Numbered from the stretch's first letter, positions 28,067-36,710 are shown. The stretch: 64,000 nucleotides of DNA from Acidiferrobacter thiooxydans (GCF_003333315.1 NZ_PSYR01000001.1:1328501-1392500), one strand, 5' to 3'. Program-made: numbers and translations. The notes: generated by a model not told the origin, from the letters alone.

Positions 28067-28505
28067 GGTGCGGTTTATCGAGGTCAATCACCTGGCGAGT
28101 CTGCGGCGCCCCGTGCAGGCGCATGGCACGCTCCAGTATGAGAAGCCCGATACCCTCATCATGACCCAGAGCGCGCCGCGCAAGGCCGTATACCGGATCG
28201 TCGGTGACCGGCTGTTTGTCAATCAGGCCCGCCGGGGAGTACCGGTCAGCCGTTATCCCGGCGTGATCGCCATGGTGTCCGGGTTCGAGGGGCTTTTGAG
28301 CGGGAACTACGCCTTGCTCACGCACGATTTCCACGCGCGCCTGCAGGGGGATCGCAAGGCCTGGCGACTGCTGCTGCGCCCACGTCTTGCCGCCTTGAAG
28401 CGGGCCCTGGTGAGTGTCGCGATCAGTGGGCATGGGGCGCGTCTTGCAGAGATCGTGACCCGCGCCCCGAACGGTGATAGCTCGGATATGCGCATCCTTC
28501 CGTGA
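27924..28505 (+). CDS. LolA-like outer-membrane lipoprotein carrier-type protein
   Basis: A 193-residue periplasmic-type protein. The ATG at 27924 overlaps the acyltransferase C-terminus, and a signal-like hydrophobic segment follows (GIRFAAALLAILTTGMARAA). LKTLAHTVTHKVRFIEVNHLA and the segment YEKPDTLIMTQSAPRKAVYR have the shape of a LolA-type half-barrel. Such proteins recur in aryl-polyene clusters and may shuttle the lipid product across the periplasm. It overlaps the exporter by 4 bases (GTGA), so translation is coupled. Identity rests on cluster context plus weak sequence resemblance. Confidence 0.65.
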   Translation: MTSGKPRTGIRFAAALLAILTTGMARAASRPWTVPMLLKTLAHTVTHKVRFIEVNHLASLRRPVQAHGTLQYEKPDTLIMTQSAPRKAVYRIVGDRLFVNQARRGVPVSRYPGVIAMVSGFEGLLSGNYALLTHDFHARLQGDRKAWRLLLRPRLAALKRALVSVAISGHGARLAEIVTRAPNGDSSDMRILP

Positions 28506-30817
28506 ACGCCAGACCAACGGCATTTACGGTGACCGCCGTGTGGCTGGCGGCGTTGGCGATACTGGCGGCGCTGATCGTCCATACCGCGCGCTTTGGAGGG
28601 AGCCTGACGGCGTTTCTGCCGCGATCGGGCAGCACGGTGCAGCGCGCCCTGGTGCACGGCCTTCACAAGGGCGCGGCATCCCGTCTTTTGTTGCTGGCGA
28701 TTCGCGGCGGTACCGGGGTAGCGCGGGCGCGGGCGTCACGGGCGCTCACCCGGCGATTGCGCCGCGATACGCGCGATTTTGCGCTGGTCGCCAATAGCGG
28801 AGCGGCGGTAGCGCGGGGTGTCGAGGGATTTCTGTTCCACGACCGCTATCTGCTGGCGCCGCGCACGTCGTGGACGGTGCCGGCGCTACGCGCCGATCTG
28901 CGGCGTGATCTGGCCATTCTCGAGTCCCCGGCGGGCTTGAGTGCCACCAAGGTCCTGGCCGATCCCACGGGCGCGGTCATGGCCGCGGCCCGGCCCTGGC
29001 GGGGCGCGGCGGGAGGGCCGCGCTCGCGCCATGGCGTGTGGGTGTCGCGCGACGAGCACGCGGCGCTATTGCTCGTGGAGACGCACGCGTCGGGGTTTTC
29101 GGTGGGACCGCAGCGCCGTGCGCTCGGCCTGATCCATGCCGCGTTCGCGCAGGTCGCGGATCATAAGCCGCTGTCTCTGGAGATCGGCGGCACCGGGGCG
29201 ATAACGGTGGCGGCCAATGACAAGGTTGCAGACAGCGCCAAGCGTCTGACGATCATCGACCTCATCTTGGTGGCGGGGATCTTGGGATTCGTCTATCGCT
29301 CGGGACCGCCGCTGCTCGTGAGCCTCGTGCCGCTTGCCAGCGGGGCGATGGTCGCCACCGCGGTCATCGGTTTGGTGTTTCCGAGACTTGCGATCACGAC
29401 GCTCGGGTTTGGCACCATGCTGATCGGCGTGGCCATGGACTACCCGACCTATGTGCTTTTGCATGTTCGGGGCGGGGAGAGCGTTCCGCGCGCGGCACAG
29501 CGCGTGGCGCGCGCCCTGGGACTGGCGATGATCGCCATGGTGATCGGATTTTCCACCATGATCACCTCGCATCTCGCCGGTCTCGTGCAGCTCGGTGTAT
29601 TCGCGGCCGTAGGGCTTGCGGCGGCGGCATTGGCGGCGCGCTATGTCCTGCCGTTCATGATCCCGGCATGGCGTCCGCTCGCCGATCTGTCCGTGTGGGA
29701 CGATCGCGCGGCACGGGTTTCCGCCCGACTGCGTCGTGCGCGCGGTGCGGTGGTGATAGTGGCGTTGGCCGCCATCGGGGTTCTCTGGCAGCACGGCGGC
29801 CACGTATGGGATGACCACCTGTCGGCCTTGAGTCCGGCGTCGCATACCCTCATGCGCGAGACCGGGCGACTTAGCCGGGCGTTCGGAGTGCCGGGGCTCT
29901 CGTCGCTCGTGGTGGTGACCGCCGCCAATCGTGAACGGGCGCTGGTGGCCTCCGCCGCGCTGCGACCGGTATTGGCAAGGCTACGCCGGGAGCGCGCCCT
30001 TGCCGGTTACCGGATGGCGGCCCAATACCTGCCGAGCGTGGCTGTGCAGAGGCGCCGGCAGCGCGCGCTGCCAGCGCCTGCGATCCTGCGCCGGCGACTG
30101 CGCGCCGCGGCCGTCGGCATGCCATTTCGCCTACGCGCGTTTCACGAATTCGTGGCGGCCGTCGCCAAGGCGCGCCACGCGGCCCCGCTACGTCCCGCCG
30201 ATCTGCCGGCACCGATGCGCATGCAAATGGGTGGCCTGCTTATGCGGGTCCATGGGCGGGGTGTGGCGTTCGTGCCTCTATCCGATGTCCGCAATGCCCG
30301 GCGCGTGGCCCGGGCGATACGGGCAAGCGCGGTCGCGGGGGCCCACTATGTGGTGGTGAAGCGTGCCGTGGGGCGTCTCATGGCCGGCTATCGCGCGGCG
30401 CTGTTGCGCCATGCGCTCATCGCCGGGGCGCTCATGGCGGTGGTCATCGCCATCGGTCTGCGATCAGTGCGCGAGGCCACGCGCCTTGTGCTGCCGATGG
30501 CCGCGGCGATCGTGACCACCTGTGCCTTGCTGGTGATGACAGGTCCGGGCCTCACGCTTTTGAACCTCGTGGCCTTGCTGCTCATTGCCGGTCTTGGCAT
30601 GGGCTACGCGCTGTTTCTCGGGGAGCATGGGCTCATCGCCGAACGCCGGCCGCTTGCGCCCTGGGTATGCGCCGCCACCACCATAACCGGATTTGGGGTC
30701 ATGGCCACGGCGCCTGTGGCGATGTTGCGCTCGGTAGGCCTGACCGTGAGCCTGGGGGCGCTGCTCGCGCTGCTCTTTACCGCCGCCTGGTCCTTGGGCG
30801 CGTCGCGGGCCTCATGA
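28502..30817 (+). CDS. MMPL/RND-family lipid exporter
   Basis: A 771-residue inner-membrane exporter for the polyene or its lipid conjugate. It has an N-terminal transmembrane helix (AFTVTAVWLAALAILAALIV), a periplasmic loop of about 220 residues, a bundle around residues 255-390 (LTIIDLILVAGILGFVYR; LGFGTMLIGVAMDYPTYVLL; IAMVIGFSTMITSHLAGLVQ), a second large loop, and a second bundle (LIAGALMAVVIAIGL; LLNLVALLLIAGLGMGYALFLGEHG). Conserved aspartate AMDYPTY is the usual proton-relay type residue. GTG start; its stop overlaps the ketosynthase ATG, so the operon is tightly coupled. Confidence 0.85.
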   Translation: MNARPTAFTVTAVWLAALAILAALIVHTARFGGSLTAFLPRSGSTVQRALVHGLHKGAASRLLLLAIRGGTGVARARASRALTRRLRRDTRDFALVANSGAAVARGVEGFLFHDRYLLAPRTSWTVPALRADLRRDLAILESPAGLSATKVLADPTGAVMAAARPWRGAAGGPRSRHGVWVSRDEHAALLLVETHASGFSVGPQRRALGLIHAAFAQVADHKPLSLEIGGTGAITVAANDKVADSAKRLTIIDLILVAGILGFVYRSGPPLLVSLVPLASGAMVATAVIGLVFPRLAITTLGFGTMLIGVAMDYPTYVLLHVRGGESVPRAAQRVARALGLAMIAMVIGFSTMITSHLAGLVQLGVFAAVGLAAAALAARYVLPFMIPAWRPLADLSVWDDRAARVSARLRRARGAVVIVALAAIGVLWQHGGHVWDDHLSALSPASHTLMRETGRLSRAFGVPGLSSLVVVTAANRERALVASAALRPVLARLRRERALAGYRMAAQYLPSVAVQRRRQRALPAPAILRRRLRAAAVGMPFRLRAFHEFVAAVAKARHAAPLRPADLPAPMRMQMGGLLMRVHGRGVAFVPLSDVRNARRVARAIRASAVAGAHYVVVKRAVGRLMAGYRAALLRHALIAGALMAVVIAIGLRSVREATRLVLPMAAAIVTTCALLVMTGPGLTLLNLVALLLIAGLGMGYALFLGEHGLIAERRPLAPWVCAATTITGFGVMATAPVAMLRSVGLTVSLGALLALLFTAAWSLGASRAS

Positions 30818-32013
30818 TGGAAGACGGTCTCGCCATCACGCACTATACGCTCACGAGCGCCTTCGGCCGCGGCCTCGCCGCCCAGCGCGCCGGGCTCATG
30901 AGCGGGCGGTCGATGCTGGTTCCGCATACCCTGGCGGACGGGACGGCGTGCATGATCGGGCAGGTCGCGGGTCTGGAGGAGGTGGTCATGCCCGCGGCCC
31001 TGACACGCTATGATTGCCGCAACAATCGCCTCGCGCGGTTTGCGCTCGACGCCGATGGCTTCGCGCAGGCGGTGGGCGCGACTGCGCGCCGCGTGGGCGC
31101 CTGGCGTATCGGGGTGGTGATCGGCACGAGCACCTCGGGGATCGCCGCCACCGAGGCGGCCTATCGGGCCCCGGTCTTTCAGGGGCCGGGGGCACTGCCG
31201 GTCGATTTCCCGTACCGCGAGACCCACAATGTGTTTTCGTGCGCGGACTTCGTGCGCCGCTATCTCGGTGTGAAAGGCCCGGCGCTGGTGGTGTCGACGG
31301 CGTGCTCATCGAGTGCCAAGGCGTTCGCCACCGGCGCGCGGCTCATCGCCTCCGGTGTCTGTCAGGCGGTGGTGGTGGGCGGCGTCGACAGTCTCTGTGA
31401 TACCACGCTTTATGGCTTTCATGCGTTGAATCTTTTGTCCCGGACGCATCCCCGGCCGTTCGATGCCGACCGCGATGGGATTGCGATCGGCGAAGCGGCG
31501 GGATTTGCGCTCCTCGCGCCGGCCGGAGATTGTGGCGAATCCCGAGGATTGCGCCTGGTGGCCACCGGCGACAGCGCGGATGCCTACCACATGACCGCCC
31601 CGCATCCCGAGGCACGGGGGGCGCGCGCGGCGCTGGAGGCGACCCTCACGAGCGCCGGCTGGCGACCGGACACGGTCGACTATGTGCACCTGCATGGCAC
31701 CGGGACTGCGCACAACGATGCCGCCGAAGATCTGGCGCTGATGCGCGTGGGTCTTGGTGCGGTCCCGGCGAGCTCCACGAAGGGGGCCATCGGGCATACA
31801 CTGGGGGCCGCGGGTATGTGCGGGGTGGTGTTGACGGCTGAGGCCATGGCTGCGGGATTCCTGCCGGGGACCGTCGCTACGCGATTGCCCGATCCGCGAT
31901 TCCGGTCGCGTCTGCTGCTTTCAGGCGAGAGCGGCGCAATCCGCCGGGCCTTGGTCAATACCTTCGGATTTGGCGGCAGCAATTGCTGTCTCGCGCTCGC
32001 ATGGCGCCCGTGA
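30814..32013 (+). CDS. Beta-ketoacyl-ACP synthase (FabF-type ketosynthase)
   Basis: This enzyme condenses the aryl starter and malonyl-ACP units. The ATG at 30814 overlaps the exporter's stop. The 399-residue protein has the full catalytic set: Cys in VVSTACSSSAKAF (about residue 168), His in HLHGTGTAHNDAAED (about 300), and Lys/His in STKGAIGHTLGAAGM (about 330). NTFGFGGSNCCLAL closes the fold. It sits in a polyene-type cluster beside a ketosynthase-like partner, the usual pair for aryl-polyene chain building. No ketoreductase or dehydratase gene is in the window. Confidence 0.9.
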   Translation: MMEDGLAITHYTLTSAFGRGLAAQRAGLMSGRSMLVPHTLADGTACMIGQVAGLEEVVMPAALTRYDCRNNRLARFALDADGFAQAVGATARRVGAWRIGVVIGTSTSGIAATEAAYRAPVFQGPGALPVDFPYRETHNVFSCADFVRRYLGVKGPALVVSTACSSSAKAFATGARLIASGVCQAVVVGGVDSLCDTTLYGFHALNLLSRTHPRPFDADRDGIAIGEAAGFALLAPAGDCGESRGLRLVATGDSADAYHMTAPHPEARGARAALEATLTSAGWRPDTVDYVHLHGTGTAHNDAAEDLALMRVGLGAVPASSTKGAIGHTLGAAGMCGVVLTAEAMAAGFLPGTVATRLPDPRFRSRLLLSGESGAIRRALVNTFGFGGSNCCLALAWRP

Positions 32014-32807
32014 ACATATATGTTGCCGGATGGGGCGTCCTGGGTCCGGGCCTTCCGGACGCGCAAGCGGCGCGCGCCCTATTAGCAGGGGAGCGGGCTT
32101 ATCGGCATGACAGGGTGCGCATGCCGCTCGCCGAGGGACTTTCCGCCAATGAGGCGCGGCGCTGTCCGATGTCCGCGCGCTATGCCCTGGATGTCGGACG
32201 GCAGGCCTTGCGCGCCGCCGGCTGGGACCCGGCGGGGGTGGCTACGGTGTTCAGTTCCGCAAGCGGCGATCTCGAGATCGCCGACAAGAACTGCCGGGCC
32301 TTGGCGCAGCCGCCGATCGCCCTGTCGCCGACCCTGTTTCACAACTCCGTGCATAACGCCGCCGGGGGCTACTGGGGGATCGCGACCGGCTCGCGGGCGC
32401 CTACGACCAGTCTGTCTGCCTATGATGACAGCTTCGCCGCCGGCCTGCTCGAGGCCTTGACCACGGTCGGCCCCGGCCGCGCGTGCCTCTTGATCGCCTA
32501 CGACCTCTCACCGCCTGCGGCGTTTGCCGCAGTACGCGGGATTACCGCACCGTTTGCCGTGGCGCTGGCCCTGACCGCTGAGCGGCCACCGGGGTGGTGC
32601 GCGATGTTGTCGTGGGAATGGGGGTACTGTGAACCAGCCGCCGACATCCCCATGTCGGATGCCGCGCTCGAGGCCCTGCGTGTCGCCAACCCGGCCGCGC
32701 GTAGCCTGCCGCTTTTGCGTACGCTCGGCCTCCAGCAGGATGGGATCCTGTCATGGCCAGACGCGGGTGGCGGCGCCCTGCGTTTGGCGGTGTCTTTCGG
32801 CCCATGA
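32001..32807 (+). CDS. Ketosynthase-like protein (chain-length-factor type)
   Basis: A 268-residue protein beginning MAPVNIYVAGWGVLGPGLPD, with SSASGDLEIADKNCRAL and the diagnostic FHNSVHNAAGGYWGIATG then TTSLSAYDDSFAAGLLEAL. This is the Ketoacyl-synt_2 type 'beta-ketoacyl synthase N-terminal-like' partner of aryl-polyene clusters. The catalytic cysteine of a true ketosynthase is not in place (N-x-x-H-N-A-A-G-G-Y), so it is probably non-condensing and may set chain length or hold the complex. It overlaps the active ketosynthase by 13 bases. Its function is not established here. Confidence 0.8.
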   Translation: MAPVNIYVAGWGVLGPGLPDAQAARALLAGERAYRHDRVRMPLAEGLSANEARRCPMSARYALDVGRQALRAAGWDPAGVATVFSSASGDLEIADKNCRALAQPPIALSPTLFHNSVHNAAGGYWGIATGSRAPTTSLSAYDDSFAAGLLEALTTVGPGRACLLIAYDLSPPAAFAAVRGITAPFAVALALTAERPPGWCAMLSWEWGYCEPAADIPMSDAALEALRVANPAARSLPLLRTLGLQQDGILSWPDAGGGALRLAVSFGP

Positions 32808-33241
32808 CGGCGGTCGCGGGGCACGCCCGTCGCGGGCAGCCCCGAGGCGGGAACGTCATACCCTAACGGGGGTGACCAAGGGGGCCCGTCCTTGTCGGCG
32901 ATTCGTCTGCAGGCTGAGGCGGTAGGGCGCGCGCAAGGAGGCGGAATGCCCATGATCTATACGGTGCGATGCCGTTATTCGGAAGCGGCACCGGGGATGG
33001 GGAACGTTTCCCGGGTATCGAAGAAGGCCAGTATGTGTGGCAAGCGCCCTATGACGGGCCTCTGAAGGGGGTTCGGCTCAGGGTGTGGCGCCTGCGCGCT
33101 GCGGGGCGGGATCGGACCTCGGCCAAGCGCCGCATCGCGATCGCTTGGCCTCTTAAGAGAATTCGCCGAGAGCCCGCCCCGCGCTGGGCTGTGTCCACGT
33201 CCCCATGGAGGGCCCCTGCAGGGCCCGCGCCCCTAACGCGC
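32808..33241. other. Intergenic stretch with a weak small frame
   Basis: There is a strong AAGGAGG before a short frame (ATG 32946, 39 codons: MPMIYTVRCRYSEAAPGMG at the start). Similarity continues poorly in the next frame, so it may be a degraded small ORF or nothing. A palindrome GGGCCCCTGCAGGGCCC lies at about 33209-33225. No clear gene is called. Confidence 0.4.
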
Positions 33242-33547
33242 TCAGTGATGCCCTTTGACGGCATGCCAAAAGGCCAGTCCGCCGGCCTTGGCGGCATGTC
33301 CGATCGCAAGCCCGACCTTCTTGGCCTCATGCCCGATGGCCAGTCCTACACGCTTGGCCTTGTGCCCGACATCGTGCGCGGCCGTGCCGAGGCTATGGCC
33401 GACATGGCGGGCATCATGGTTCAGGTCTGCCGAGGCGCGCGGACTGGCCATGGCGAAAGAACCGAGAACGACGGCCATGATTATGAGGCGGTGTAGGGCG
33501 TGATCCGGTGGATGGCGCCACGCGCTGCGTCTACGGTGCATAGACAT
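33242..33547 (-). CDS. Small secreted histidine-rich repeat protein
   Basis: A 101-residue unknown protein. A signal peptide (LHRLIIMAVVLGSFAMASPRASA, central hydrophobic part IIMAVVLGSFAMA) ends before DLNHDARHVGHS. The mature half is a tandem array of 11-residue units: GHKAKRVGLAI, GHEAKKVGLAI, GHAAKAGGLAF, then WHAVKGHH. Each unit has His/Lys on one face and Gly/Leu/Ile on the other, so an amphipathic helix is likely. Function unknown; a membrane-active, metal- or surface-binding peptide would fit. The start is uncertain (no clear ribosome binding site). It is convergent with the ketosynthase-like gene. Confidence 0.6.
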   Translation of the reverse strand: MSMHRRRSAWRHPPDHALHRLIIMAVVLGSFAMASPRASADLNHDARHVGHSLGTAAHDVGHKAKRVGLAIGHEAKKVGLAIGHAAKAGGLAFWHAVKGHH

Positions 33548-33749
33548 GGTTGCCGTAAAGCCCATTATGGATACGCTTCAGTATAGCAGGATTCGATCCC
33601 GACCAGGAGGAGGGGGAATAGCGCGCGCCGGCCTAAAGCGGCTTGCCGATGGCGATCGGAATGGCTATCGTCGGGCGTTGCCGGGAAACGGGGGGTACGG
33701 CCTATGGGTCGCGCCCCACATTCTTTGGGATGTGAGATCGGGAGGTGTC

Positions 33750-34766
33750 ATGACGAAATCGATCAAGGCCTGGGCCGCGACCGGCCCTGGCAAGCCGTTT
33801 GAGCGCTTTTCCTATGATCCGGGTCCGCTCAAGGCCGACGAGGTGGAGATCCAGGTCGAATATTGCGGACTCTGCCATTCAGACCTGTCGATGTGGCAAA
33901 ACGAGTGGGGCCTATCCACCTACCCACTGGTGCCGGGTCATGAGGTGGTCGGTCGGATCGTGGCATGCGGCGGCGAGGTGCGCGGGCTCGCCGACGGACA
34001 GCGCGTGGGCCTTGGATGGTTCGCGCGCAGCTGCATGCATTGTGCGCAGTGCATGGCCGGCGACCATCACCTATGCCCTGCGGCGGAGGCGACCATCGTC
34101 GGGCGCCACGGAGGTTTCGCCGAGCGGGTGCGCTGTCACTGGGCATGGGCGGTTCCGCTGCCCGAGGCCTTGCCGTCGTCTTCGAGCGGGCCGCTTTTTT
34201 GTGGCGGGATAACGGTGTTTAGTCCGCTCATGGAGCTTGGCGTGCGTCCCGTCGATCGTGCCGGGGTAGTGGGCATCGGTGGATTGGGGCACCTTGCCCT
34301 GCAATATCTGCGCGCCTGGGGCTGTGACGTGACCGCCTTTACCTCGCATGCCGGCAAGGCCTCGGACCTTGAGTCTCTGGGCGCCCACCGAGTCGTGGCG
34401 AGCACCGATGAGCGCGCCTTGACGGACATGACAGGCTCCCTGGACCTGCTCTTGGTGGCCACCAGCGCACCGCTCGATTGGCCGCGCTTCCTAACGACCC
34501 TCGCGCCGCGCGGTCAGCTCCATTTCGTGGGCGCGGTACTAGAGCCGCTCAACATCGGGGCGTTCAGTCTCATAGCCGGGCAAAAGTCGGTGTCGGGATC
34601 GCCATTTGGTCGCATCAGCACGCTCCGGCACATGCTGGATTTCAGTAAGCGCCATAATGTTGCGCCCATCGTCGAGCATTTCCCCATGAGCCGCGTGAAC
34701 GATGCGCTCGATCATCTGCGGTCTGGTAAGGCGCGTTATCGGATCGTACTGGACCCCGATTTCTGA
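33750..34766 (+). CDS. Zinc-dependent alcohol dehydrogenase (YahK/CAD-type)
   Basis: A 338-residue NAD(P)-dependent medium-chain dehydrogenase that oxidises alcohols or reduces aldehydes. The ATG at 33750 has GGAGGTG. The catalytic zinc ligands are in YCGLCHSDLSMW and PGHEVVGRIVA. The structural zinc set is CMHCAQCMAGDHHLC. The cofactor fold is VVGIGGLGHLALQYL. HFVGAVLEPLNIGAFSLIAG near residue 275 is typical of YahK-like enzymes. It is between the polyene region and the LuxR gene and not obviously part of either; a role in product modification is possible but unsupported. Confidence 0.9.
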   Translation: MTKSIKAWAATGPGKPFERFSYDPGPLKADEVEIQVEYCGLCHSDLSMWQNEWGLSTYPLVPGHEVVGRIVACGGEVRGLADGQRVGLGWFARSCMHCAQCMAGDHHLCPAAEATIVGRHGGFAERVRCHWAWAVPLPEALPSSSSGPLFCGGITVFSPLMELGVRPVDRAGVVGIGGLGHLALQYLRAWGCDVTAFTSHAGKASDLESLGAHRVVASTDERALTDMTGSLDLLLVATSAPLDWPRFLTTLAPRGQLHFVGAVLEPLNIGAFSLIAGQKSVSGSPFGRISTLRHMLDFSKRHNVAPIVEHFPMSRVNDALDHLRSGKARYRIVLDPDF

Positions 34767-34794
34767 CGAGAGGATAGGGGGCCTCGGTCCTATA

Positions 34795-34809
34795 TTGGAA
34801 CTGGTCCAA
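34795..34809. promoter_or_regulatory. Candidate regulator box upstream of luxR
   Basis: TTGGAACTGGTCCAA is an imperfect palindrome (TTGGA/TCCAA around five bases) about 115 bases upstream of the LuxR start. Its size is somewhat short for a canonical lux box. It could be a LuxR-type operator or part of the ADH end. Proposed from position and symmetry only. Confidence 0.3.
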
Positions 34810-34923
34810 GTATAAAACACCGTGCACCTATCGAATTTCCCGTGTTGCCCACCCGTAGGCCCAATGATAAGGTAAAATCGTCATGTGGTTTGGGAGACGA
34901 GTGGACAGGGCGGGGGGTCCGAT

Positions 34924-35697
34924 ATGCGCAAGAGACTGGCGCGTCTGTCGAGGCGGGATCTGCTGAACGTCGCGGAGATCAGCCACGTAACCGCCGGGGC
35001 CGACAGCATCGAGGCGGCGAACACGGTCTTTCGGTCGATATATGGCCTGCTGCCGGTGCGTGGCGTGATCTGTATTCTGGCGCGTTGGGAGGCCGATGGC
35101 GGGATTCGCGAGGTCCGTCAACTCCTGAACTTCGGTTACCCGCCGGAGTGGTTGGCCTTGTACCGCGAACGGCGTTATGACCGGGTGGACCCGGTCATGC
35201 GCGGCTATCATGGCGGTAAGGATGTCCAGGTCTGGTCGCAGGCCTTTCGCGCGGCGCGCTCAGCAACCGAGCGGGCGTTTATCGAGGCCTGTATGGCATT
35301 CGATCTGCGTGAGGGCGTGACCGTTGGCCGGAGCGGCACGGACGGCTGCGGCAGTCTATTGTCGTTCTGGGGCAATGCCCTGGGGCAGGCGGCCCGGCAC
35401 CGCACGATCATCGAATGTCTGGCGCCGGCCGTGCACGATCTCTTGCTGCGACTCTCGCGGCCGGGCATCGGTCTTTGGCCACAGGATGCCAACCGGGGAT
35501 TGACGCCGCGCGAGCAGCAGACGCTCTATTGGGCGAGCCTGGGCAAGACGACGTGGGAGATTGGTCGAATCGTTGGAATCCGCGAACGGACGGTCATGTT
35601 TCATGTGGGAAATGCCATGCGCAAGCTGGAGGCGCGGAATCGCGCCCAGGCCATTGCCAAGGCGACGCTTCTCGGGATACTGGCGCATCCGCCTTGA
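34924..35697 (+). CDS. LuxR-type quorum-sensing transcriptional regulator
   Basis: A 257-residue protein with an N-terminal autoinducer-binding domain and C-terminal GerE-type helix-turn-helix. The binding domain shows YPPEWLALYRERRYDRVDP (W, Y, Y, D-P of the AHL pocket) and VWSQAF. The DNA-binding domain is LTPREQQTLYWASLGKTT and VMFHVGNAMRKLEARNRAQA. Start ATG 34924 is favoured over a GTG at 34885. It is paired with an AHL-synthase-like gene converging from the other strand, and the two coding ends overlap by 104 bases. It likely activates or represses genes when an acyl-homoserine lactone is bound. Confidence 0.9.
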   Translation: MRKRLARLSRRDLLNVAEISHVTAGADSIEAANTVFRSIYGLLPVRGVICILARWEADGGIREVRQLLNFGYPPEWLALYRERRYDRVDPVMRGYHGGKDVQVWSQAFRAARSATERAFIEACMAFDLREGVTVGRSGTDGCGSLLSFWGNALGQAARHRTIIECLAPAVHDLLLRLSRPGIGLWPQDANRGLTPREQQTLYWASLGKTTWEIGRIVGIRERTVMFHVGNAMRKLEARNRAQAIAKATLLGILAHPP

Positions 35698-36307
35698 GCC
35701 AATGATGAAAGCGCGTGGGACGGCGGTCCGTGTGGCATTCGAAGACCTGGCGATCGAATCGCGCAGCGATGCATAAGGGGCCGGTGCCGAATCGTCGCGG
35801 AGGTCCAAGCGGGACACAGGGCAGGCCGCGACGGCGGAGGTGGCGAAGGTAGCGGGTCTCGACGACGAGATATAAAAACCGTACGTCGCGCGCGCAGGCC
35901 CAGCGATAGATCGCCTTATACAGCAGGCTTGAGACCCCCAGCGGTCGCGCCGCGCCGGCGGCCGGCGGCAATGTCGCAAGCCGCGTGATCTCGGCATAGT
36001 CCGGGCCCTTGGGAAGCCGATAGCCAGGCCGCAGCAATGGCCGGAAGTCATGGTCGAGCATGAACGGGCGTCCCGGCGGGATGAGCCGCACGACACCGAC
36101 GAGGGCGCCGTCGCCGGCGAACACACCCACGGTCGTGGATCCGTCCTCGTAGCCATCACATTCCAGGCCGTCAGGGCGTGGCGCCACCCAGCCGAGTTTC
36201 TGGCAATAGATGGCGTGGCGCAGTCGGAACCCCCGGTCCCGATCTTCGCGGGTTTCGAGGACGCGGACGGTAAGCCCGGCTTCTGTGAATGGTGCGATAT
36301 CGGCCAT
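35594..36307 (-). CDS. LuxI-like N-acyl-homoserine lactone synthase (GNAT-type)
   Basis: A 237-residue enzyme. The ATG at 36307 is preceded by AAGGGA. It shows the LuxI-type order: RGFRLRHAIYCQKLGW (R, F, W), then DGLECDGYED (acidic pair), ALVGVVRLIPPGRPFMLDHDF, then AEITRLATLPP (the E-x-x-R pair). So it likely makes an acyl-homoserine lactone from SAM and acyl-ACP. The C-terminal about 35 residues extend beyond the usual core and overlap the luxR 3' end on the opposite strand. PEP-CTERM-associated acyltransferases share the motif and are an alternative. The luxR neighbour favours AHL synthesis. Confidence 0.78.
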   Translation of the reverse strand: MADIAPFTEAGLTVRVLETREDRDRGFRLRHAIYCQKLGWVAPRPDGLECDGYEDGSTTVGVFAGDGALVGVVRLIPPGRPFMLDHDFRPLLRPGYRLPKGPDYAEITRLATLPPAAGAARPLGVSSLLYKAIYRWACARDVRFLYLVVETRYLRHLRRRGLPCVPLGPPRRFGTGPLCIAARFDRQVFECHTDRRPTRFHHWLKADAPVSREASPWQWPGRDSAPPACAWHFPHET

Positions 36308-36710
36308 GATGACGATCCCTTGCGGCATGACGGCCAAGGAATAGCGGAAAATGGGCGACAACGTACCTGTTGGTTTATGTAGGTTCGGGGTGTCATCAGG
36401 GGAAAATAGTGGGGGTCTGGCGCCGGGCGGCGTGTGAGGGCCGACAGTCGGGACGCGCTGCGCGGGGATGGGCGATGCCTGGGCCACGGGGGTGCGCACG
36501 GGCGTGGTGCCGGGGCGCAGACGCAGGCCATGGCCGGTCTTGGCATCATGATGGTCCGTGGGGTGGGGTTAGGCGCGGCTTCCGCAGGCCGCTGGTGGGC
36601 GAGGGTGGGACAAACGGCCGCCCTTCCCGATAGAATAGCCGCGTCAACGACCCGCCCTAACAGGCCATGCGGCCGGCAATGCGGGCGGGGCTTGGAGGGG
36701 AATACCAAAA
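36308..36710. other. Stretch without recognised genes (upstream of luxI and IscB-type locus)
   Basis: It contains the luxI promoter region on the minus strand and then no recognisable frame. The last bases before 36711 would be the host flank of the IscB-type element (see the next feature). Confidence 0.45.
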
